Source: DASQLQ01 sp035629935 (GTDB lineage Bacteria; Actinomycetota; CADDZG01; WHSQ01). From it: a stretch of DNA of 19,292 bases. Shown one piece after another: positions 14,578 to 19,292 of this stretch (the first letter of the stretch is position 1; every line of letters starts with the position of its first letter). Made by a program: the position numbers and the translations under genes. The notes under the pieces are model-generated. The model did no database searches. It had not been told where the DNA came from and was given only the letters and a program-made list of their open reading frames with translations. Location of the stretch: assembly GCA_035629935.1 (NCBI GenBank), contig DASQLQ010000003.1, forward strand, positions 1-19,292, read 5' to 3'.

Positions 14578-15104
14578 CGATCCGCTCGTTTGTCACCGAA
14601 GAGGCCCCCGACGGCCTCTTCTCGGAGGTCCGTCCTCTTGTCTTCGGCGCATTCGATGGAAGATTCACCGATGAGGACTGGGAGCACACCCTCGGGGGGC
14701 GTCACGTAGTCGTTTTCGATGAAGGCTTATGTGTTGCTCATGCGGCCGTTGTTCCCCGCACGCTTTGTGTGGCCGGCGCACCCTTCGATTGCGGTTACGT
14801 AGAGGGCGTCGCCACGGCCCCCGAGAAACAAGGCCGGGGGTTCGGCTCCCTGGCGATGACGGAGATCTCGAGGTTCATTCGTAGCGAGTACGAGTTTGGA
14901 GCTCTGTCGACGGATCGTCACTCTTTCTACGAACGTCTCGGGTGGGAACGATGGTCGGGACCGACCTACGTGCGAACCGGTACGGATGAAGTCAGGACCG
15001 AGGAAGAGGACGCCGGGATCATGGTCCTGCGCTTCGGTCCAAGTGGGGGGATCGACCTCGCCGCAGCGCTTAGCTGCGAGGCCCGCCGGGGAGACGACTG
15101 GTAG
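14574..15104 (+). CDS. GNAT acetyltransferase resembling aminoglycoside 2'-N-acetyltransferase AAC(2')-I
   Basis: The 176-residue protein is close in length and pattern to mycobacterial AAC(2')-Ic (181 residues), which acetylates the 2' amino group of aminoglycosides using acetyl-CoA. Shared stretches are TDEDWEHTLGG (32-42), AHAAVVPRTL, CGYVEGVA with Glu77, LGWERWSGPTYV, and the C-terminal Trp in GDDW. The acetyl-CoA motif is VATAPEKQGRGFGSLAM (79-95). From my memory of AAC(2')-Ic, a substrate-contacting Asp (Asp35 there, AFAGDF) is replaced by Arg30 here (AFDGRF), so drug specificity may differ or be absent. The GTG start lies in the previous stop codon (GTGA), giving coupled translation with the receptor kinase. 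It could act on an endogenous amino sugar. The family call is firm; the substrate is not. Confidence 0.82.
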   Translation: MTIRSFVTEEAPDGLFSEVRPLVFGAFDGRFTDEDWEHTLGGRHVVVFDEGLCVAHAAVVPRTLCVAGAPFDCGYVEGVATAPEKQGRGFGSLAMTEISRFIRSEYEFGALSTDRHSFYERLGWERWSGPTYVRTGTDEVRTEEEDAGIMVLRFGPSGGIDLAAALSCEARRGDDW

Positions 15105-15154
15105 CCCTGGAGGGGGAATCCTTGCTCGCCCGGCGAAATTAGGACAAAAGGGTC

Positions 15155-17809
15155 ATGGTTTCGAGCAGGGGGTCTCACGTGTCTTCATCGCTGGTTCGAC
15201 GGAGCGGCCTGTTGGTCGCACTCTTACTACTGGTATCGAGTCTGGGTATCGCCTCCCCCGCGGGAGCAGCGGAGGAACAGGTCAAGATCATCCGGGACCA
15301 ATTCGGCGTTCCTCACGTTTACGCGGAAACATCAGCGGGCGTGTCGTACGGAGCCGGCTATGCCCTTGCACAGGACCGGCTGTGGCAGATGCACGTTCTT
15401 CGCCGCCTGGCCAAAGGTCGGCTGGCCGAGATCGTTCCGCTGGAGCAGATCGTTGCTCTGGACAAAGAAGCCCGCTTCATGACCTACACGGAAGCGGAGC
15501 GCGCCGCCCGATTCAAGACGTATCCACAGGACATCCAGACGAATCTGCAAGCCTTCGCAGACGGCATCAACGCTTGGCTCGCGACTGCTCGCACGAACCC
15601 GAGCTTGATGCCACACGAGTTCATGAAGTTCGGCGAGACGCCGGAGGATTGGGTTGTAGACGACAGTCTGGCTCTGCAGGACTACCTGGTTCTCTCCTTC
15701 GGCTCGGGCGGCGGCAACGAGATCGTTTATGCGGACCTTCTCAGCGACATGCTTGAGAAGTTCGGCAAGAAGAAGGGTCGCGCTGCGTGGAACGATCTTG
15801 TCCTCAAGCACGATCCCGATACCGTTGTCTCGATCCCTCGTAGTTACAAGTACAAGAAGAAGACGACAGCAGCTCGCGTCTCCGAAGCACAATCCCGGCG
15901 AGGGCTCGAGAACGATGCGCGCATCAGTCTTTCGGACGGCGGAGCACGGCGGGGGCAGCGTCTTCCGGATACCGATGCAGCCAAAGGAACTCTCGATCAA
16001 CTCTCGTTGATCCCCGACACGGATGCCGTGATGAAGGACTTCCTCGAGCACCAAAAGGCTTCGCGATGGCTCGACCGCCACATCAGATTCGGCTCCAACG
16101 CACAGATCGCCGGGCCGAAATTGTCGGCGTCGGGGAACAGTCTCCAGACCGGCGGTCCTCAGGTGGGCTACTACCTTCCACAGATCCTTGCCGACTTCGG
16201 GATGCACGGCGGTGGTATCGACGCGACCGGTATGACCTTCGCCGGAGCGGGCCCCGCGATCCTTATCGGGCGAGGGCCGGGTTACGCGTGGACGACCACC
16301 ACCGGCTCCTCCGACCTCACGGACACATTTGTAGAGAAGCTCAATCCCGACGATCCACGTCAGTATCGGTTCAAAGGGAAATGGGAAGACATGGAGTGTC
16401 GCACCGAGACCTACCGGATGGATGCGGCGCCCGCCGAGGAGCAGGAGATCTGCCGTACGAGGCATGGGCCGGTCGTGTCCTTCGACGAGGCGAACAACGT
16501 CGCCTACTCGATCCGTTACTCGTGGTTCAACCGAGAGGGTCAGACCATCGAAGGATTCTGGCGATACAACGAGGTCGAATCACTCGAAGACTTCGCCACG
16601 GCCTCCAACTACCTGTCCTCTAACCACAACATGTTCTATTCGGATGACCAGGGCAACTACGGGTACTGGCACCCCGGCAATCATGTGGTTCGTGCGAAGG
16701 GCGTCGACATCCGTCTCCCTCAGGACGGGACCGGTGGTTCCGAATGGCGAGGTCTGTTGCCGATCAAGAAGGTTCCGCACGAAGTGAACGGTCCTCGTGG
16801 CTGGCTGGCCAACTGGAACAACCAGCCGGCGGCCAACTGGCCTCGAGAGAAAGGTCACCCGGCACTCGACAACGCGATCGACCTGCAGACGGCACTGGAT
16901 CCGGCCGGCCCCGAACAACTCGACCCCTATACCGGCGAGCCCTACAACACGTCCGAGCCGTATGACTTCGAAGATATGTCCGGAAATCTTCGCTACGCCG
17001 CGTATCGGCACCACCTCTTCACATACTTCGAGAAGTACATCCCGAAGGCGAAGTCGCTCGAGGGAGATATCCCGAAGGCCGCTGCATCCCTCCTTCGCGA
17101 GTGGGATGGATTCCTCGTTGCGCAAGGAGAGAACCCGACAGATAAGGACGGCATGTACCACGCCGGCAAAACCATCGTCGATGCATGGGTGGCGAAGATG
17201 CGCGAGATGGCTTTCATGGACGACCTGGGTGAAGAGCACTTCGGACGTGGCGATACGAGCCTTCTATGGCACTTGTTGGAGAAGAAGGACCGTCTCGATC
17301 TGCGCTTCGACTGGCTCGGAAAGACGTCCGTCAAGGAGCTCAAGGCAAAAGCATTCGAGGAGGCCATCGCTGCCCTTGTCGAGGACACCGAGAGTCAGAA
17401 CCCCGAGGAGTGGCAGCAACCCGTTGCGCGCCAGCATTACCAGCGCTTGAACGCGGAGCTAGTCGAAGACACCGCTGAATGCGAGGCAGGGGACTGCTCG
17501 AATGATTCGGGTCGACCGGGCGATGTACCCGACCACATCCTCATGGATCGTGGCACCTACAACCATGTGATCGAGTACCTGGGCGCTCCGAGTGGCCAAG
17601 GGCTGGGGAACTCCCCGGTTAACGCCGGCAGCGTTATCCCGCCGGGGCAGAGTGGCTTCATCAATCCTGTCGGGGTGGAAGCGCCACACTTCGAAGATCA
17701 GCTCTCGCTCTACGTCGACTGGAAGTACAAGCCGATGCCGATCACGCTCGAAGAAGCCCTGGCCGTGAAGGAGACGGAAGAGACCATCACTTACTCATCC
17801 GCTCCGTGA
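15155..17809 (+). CDS. Secreted penicillin acylase family amidase, full length
   Basis: The 884-residue precursor has a signal peptide (VRRSGLLVALLLLVSSLGI, cleaved near AGA-AE at about residue 38). An alternative GTG start at 15179, with AGGGGG about 6 nt upstream, would shorten it by eight residues. The alpha-chain start IIRDQFGVPHVYAETSAG and YALAQDRLWQMHVLRRLAKG are typical of the family. The beta chain should begin at Ser314 (RFGSNAQ), freed by self-cleavage after Gly313 with removal of a linker. LQTGGPQVGYYLPQ, DFGMHGGGIDATG, GRGPGYAWTTTTGSSDLTDT and WLANWNNQPAANW (Asn555/556) follow. Length and order match acylases that cut penicillins, acyl-homoserine lactones or lipopeptides; the substrate is unknown. 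It lies 50 nt after the acetyltransferase gene, probably in the same operon, and is a paralogue of the partial gene at 1. Confidence 0.92.
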   Translation: MVSSRGSHVSSSLVRRSGLLVALLLLVSSLGIASPAGAAEEQVKIIRDQFGVPHVYAETSAGVSYGAGYALAQDRLWQMHVLRRLAKGRLAEIVPLEQIVALDKEARFMTYTEAERAARFKTYPQDIQTNLQAFADGINAWLATARTNPSLMPHEFMKFGETPEDWVVDDSLALQDYLVLSFGSGGGNEIVYADLLSDMLEKFGKKKGRAAWNDLVLKHDPDTVVSIPRSYKYKKKTTAARVSEAQSRRGLENDARISLSDGGARRGQRLPDTDAAKGTLDQLSLIPDTDAVMKDFLEHQKASRWLDRHIRFGSNAQIAGPKLSASGNSLQTGGPQVGYYLPQILADFGMHGGGIDATGMTFAGAGPAILIGRGPGYAWTTTTGSSDLTDTFVEKLNPDDPRQYRFKGKWEDMECRTETYRMDAAPAEEQEICRTRHGPVVSFDEANNVAYSIRYSWFNREGQTIEGFWRYNEVESLEDFATASNYLSSNHNMFYSDDQGNYGYWHPGNHVVRAKGVDIRLPQDGTGGSEWRGLLPIKKVPHEVNGPRGWLANWNNQPAANWPREKGHPALDNAIDLQTALDPAGPEQLDPYTGEPYNTSEPYDFEDMSGNLRYAAYRHHLFTYFEKYIPKAKSLEGDIPKAAASLLREWDGFLVAQGENPTDKDGMYHAGKTIVDAWVAKMREMAFMDDLGEEHFGRGDTSLLWHLLEKKDRLDLRFDWLGKTSVKELKAKAFEEAIAALVEDTESQNPEEWQQPVARQHYQRLNAELVEDTAECEAGDCSNDSGRPGDVPDHILMDRGTYNHVIEYLGAPSGQGLGNSPVNAGSVIPPGQSGFINPVGVEAPHFEDQLSLYVDWKYKPMPITLEEALAVKETEETITYSSAP

Positions 17810-17885
17810 TGGGAACAAGACTGGCCTGAAATCGGACATTTTGTTACTTTTCGGCCTCCAGACAAACGAGAGGGAGCGGGCATCA

Positions 17886-18092
17886 ATGAAGAGGCACTTG
17901 ATTGCGCTGGTTGTGGGAGCGGTATTGGCGTTGGGTGTGGCGCCGGCAGCGTGGGCCGAAGACGGCCCTTGTGGGCAGGCTCCCGGGCCGCATTGCCGTC
18001 CGATGGATTGCGAGATCGTCTGGGTCGAAAGCGGGATCGAGGGTGATGGCTTCGACGTACCTCCCATCCCGCAATACAAGTGCTACAACTGA
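17886..18092 (+). CDS. Small secreted four-cysteine protein
   Basis: The 68-residue precursor starts at ATG 17886, where MKRHLIALVVGAVLALG opens a textbook signal peptide ending PAAWA-EDG. GGGAGCGGG lies just upstream as a ribosome-binding site. An in-frame start at 17841 exists but would bury the signal peptide. The mature chain is only about 44 residues and has four cysteines (GPC, PHC, MDC, YKC), enough for two disulfides, with a Pro-rich ending. I recognise no family. Its place 76 nt after the acylase, and before another secreted enzyme, suggests an exported accessory peptide, but its role is unknown. Confidence 0.7.
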   Translation: MKRHLIALVVGAVLALGVAPAAWAEDGPCGQAPGPHCRPMDCEIVWVESGIEGDGFDVPPIPQYKCYN

Positions 18093-18111
18093 GCGCACCG
18101 GGCCGTGTGCT
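18092..18111 (+). terminator. Weak hairpin overlapping the stop codon of the small secreted gene
   Basis: AGCGCAC (18092-18098) pairs with GTGTGCT (18105-18111), 7 bp with one wobble, around CGGGCC. It begins at the last base of the TGA. It is short and has no T-run, so it may only attenuate transcription or protect the mRNA end. Confidence 0.3.
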
Positions 18112-18213
18112 ACGTGTTGAACAACTGCTGAATACCTAGACAACTTTCTCTCTTCTCCCGCACGTCTTCGTTCTGAGGCGTGGTATTCACGTTTCGTGAT
18201 GGGGAGGGCAGAG

Positions 18214-19292
18214 GTGAAACGGACTTCCGCCGTTGGCTTGGCGGCCATCCTGGTGGTGTCGGGCTTGAGCGCGGGAGCCGGTTACCAGGCGCAAGCTCAG
18301 GGCCCCACCAAAACACTCGTCGACCAGGGGCTGAACCCGAGTGAGGAAGCCCCCTTCCGGAAATCCCTGAAAACGCTCCTTAAAGACCGGGATACCGACA
18401 TGGTCATCACCGTTCGACGGTCCAAGGGCGCCCGCGGCGGCTGTCGCAAGTCGGGCCTCGTTTATTGGGTCTACTCGGCGCGCGGCACCATCTGTTTCAC
18501 GCGCAAGCCGAAGGGCCCACGATGGGCCTACAAAGTCCAGGTCGTGCGCGGGAAGAACCCGATCCGTCGCCAGAGCGCCACCGCTTTGGCCACGCTGGCG
18601 GCCGAGCGCGAGGCGTCGACATTCTTAGAGGATCCAGAGCGCAGAAACCTGATCAAGGGGTCGAAGGTCACTTACCCGTACGCGTACGAACGGATCGTGG
18701 CGGAGCTGGATGGGCCGCGAGCGGGGGACTTCATCATCGTCCCGCGCAACACATCGGATCGAGGGAGCAAGGGAGCCCACGGACATCTCGGTCTGGCGCA
18801 ATCTCGTTCGACTTTCCTGATCGCCGGACGCGGGGCCCGGAGGTCGCCGCTGTCGGCGAAGGCCGAGGCCCGGCTGAGCATCAAACATCCCGACATCGCA
18901 CCCACCGTTGCGTCGGCTTTGGGGATCAACCCCTACTTCGCGGATACGAAAGAGCCTGCACATGTCTTGAACGGCAAGGAGTCGACCACCGCTCTGCTCG
19001 AACGTCAGGACGGTCGGGTGCTGAAGAAGCTGCTGGAACCCACCTTCAACACGTTCGTCGTGTCGATCGATGGTCTTCGGCCGGAAGATGTGACCGAGGC
19101 TCAGATGCCGAATCTGACGGGCCTTCTAGCCGAGCCGTGCGAGGCAGGAGGAACCTGCGCGACCGCATACAACGAGGCTCGGGCTTCGATGGTCACCGAA
19201 ACGAACGGGAACCACACCGCGATGATCACCGGAGCCTACGGAGAAGATTCCGGCATCATCGCGAATGAGACATTCGATCGCGAAACAGGGGC
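18214..19292 (+). CDS. Secreted alkaline phosphatase superfamily protein with permuted half-domains, 3' end outside the window
   Basis: The frame is open from GTG 18214 to the window end (359 complete codons). GGGGAGG at 18201-18207, 6 nt before the GTG, favours this start over ATG 18199. A signal peptide (KRTSAVGLAAILVVSGL) is cleaved near QAQA-QG. Residues of about 175-240 look like the C-terminal half of a type I phosphodiesterase/nucleotide pyrophosphatase: AGDFIIV, GAHGHLGL (His189, the expected metal ligand), FLIAGRGA, HPDIAPTVASALGI. Only then comes the N-terminal half: FVVSIDGLRPEDV (Asp286, metal ligand), PNLTGLL and TETNGNHTAMITGAYGEDSG with Thr330 as nucleophile. The remaining ligands (Asp-x3-His and Asp-His) should lie beyond the window. 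It probably hydrolyses phosphate esters outside the cell. The half-domain order is either a circular permutation or a truncated tandem copy. Confidence 0.8.
   Translation, partial: MKRTSAVGLAAILVVSGLSAGAGYQAQAQGPTKTLVDQGLNPSEEAPFRKSLKTLLKDRDTDMVITVRRSKGARGGCRKSGLVYWVYSARGTICFTRKPKGPRWAYKVQVVRGKNPIRRQSATALATLAAEREASTFLEDPERRNLIKGSKVTYPYAYERIVAELDGPRAGDFIIVPRNTSDRGSKGAHGHLGLAQSRSTFLIAGRGARRSPLSAKAEARLSIKHPDIAPTVASALGINPYFADTKEPAHVLNGKESTTALLERQDGRVLKKLLEPTFNTFVVSIDGLRPEDVTEAQMPNLTGLLAEPCEAGGTCATAYNEARASMVTETNGNHTAMITGAYGEDSGIIANETFDRETG

Noticed and set aside
15332..16465. 377-residue minus-strand frame
   Set aside because: It is antisense to the penicillin acylase, whose conserved motifs run through this region on the plus strand.
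17820..17860. Possible promoter or terminator between the acylase and the small secreted gene
   Set aside because: The AT-rich patch has no good -35, and the GGCC...GGCC pairing needs bulges; neither reading is supported.
18465..19268. 267-residue plus-strand frame near the window end
   Set aside because: It is a shifted reading of the phosphatase gene; the frame from 18214 has the signal peptide and the phosphodiesterase motifs.

Overview
The window looks like chromosomal DNA of a high-GC actinobacterium (Actinomycetota), probably an uncultured lineage. This is inferred from GTG and TTG starts, 4-bp coupled gene overlaps, PknB-type Ser/Thr kinases, a cyclase/AAA signalling protein, an AAC(2')-I-type acetyltransferase and terminators without U-tracts. 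I see no rRNA, tRNA, CRISPR array, insertion sequence or phage gene. Taxonomy below phylum cannot be read from this sequence.

Left part (1-4698): the 3' end of a penicillin-acylase-family gene closed by a strong hairpin; a helical lipoprotein; a DinB-fold protein on the minus strand whose stop codon shares CTAG with the lipoprotein stop; a divergent secreted dirigent/allene-oxide-cyclase-barrel-like protein with its own terminator; a 450-bp stretch with no convincing gene; then a 46-residue zinc-ribbon protein overlapping a small lipoprotein that seems to start at ATA.

Middle (4737-9186): khtT-khtU, a regulated CPA2 cation/proton antiporter pair, convergent with a minus-strand exported protein. 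That protein joins a glucose/sorbosone dehydrogenase propeller, seven VCBS/FG-GAP repeats, a 16-glycine linker encoded by eight copies of a hexanucleotide, and an Ig-like tail.

Right part (9326-end): a divergent plus-strand operon. Three genes are chained by 4-bp overlaps: a soluble class III cyclase + AAA/STAND ATPase + Ser/Thr kinase fusion; a transmembrane Ser/Thr kinase with an extracellular parallel beta-helix; and an AAC(2')-I-like acetyltransferase. Behind them come a second, full-length secreted penicillin-acylase paralogue, a tiny secreted four-cysteine protein and a secreted alkaline-phosphatase-superfamily protein cut by the window end. In that last protein the C-terminal half of the fold precedes the N-terminal half.

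The strongest candidates for something undescribed are (i) the coupled trio of cyclase-AAA-kinase, beta-helix receptor kinase and aminoglycoside-type acetyltransferase followed by an amide hydrolase, which reads as an envelope-sensing and small-molecule-modifying unit, and (ii) the apparently circularly permuted phosphatase. Both functional readings are inference from domains and gene order.
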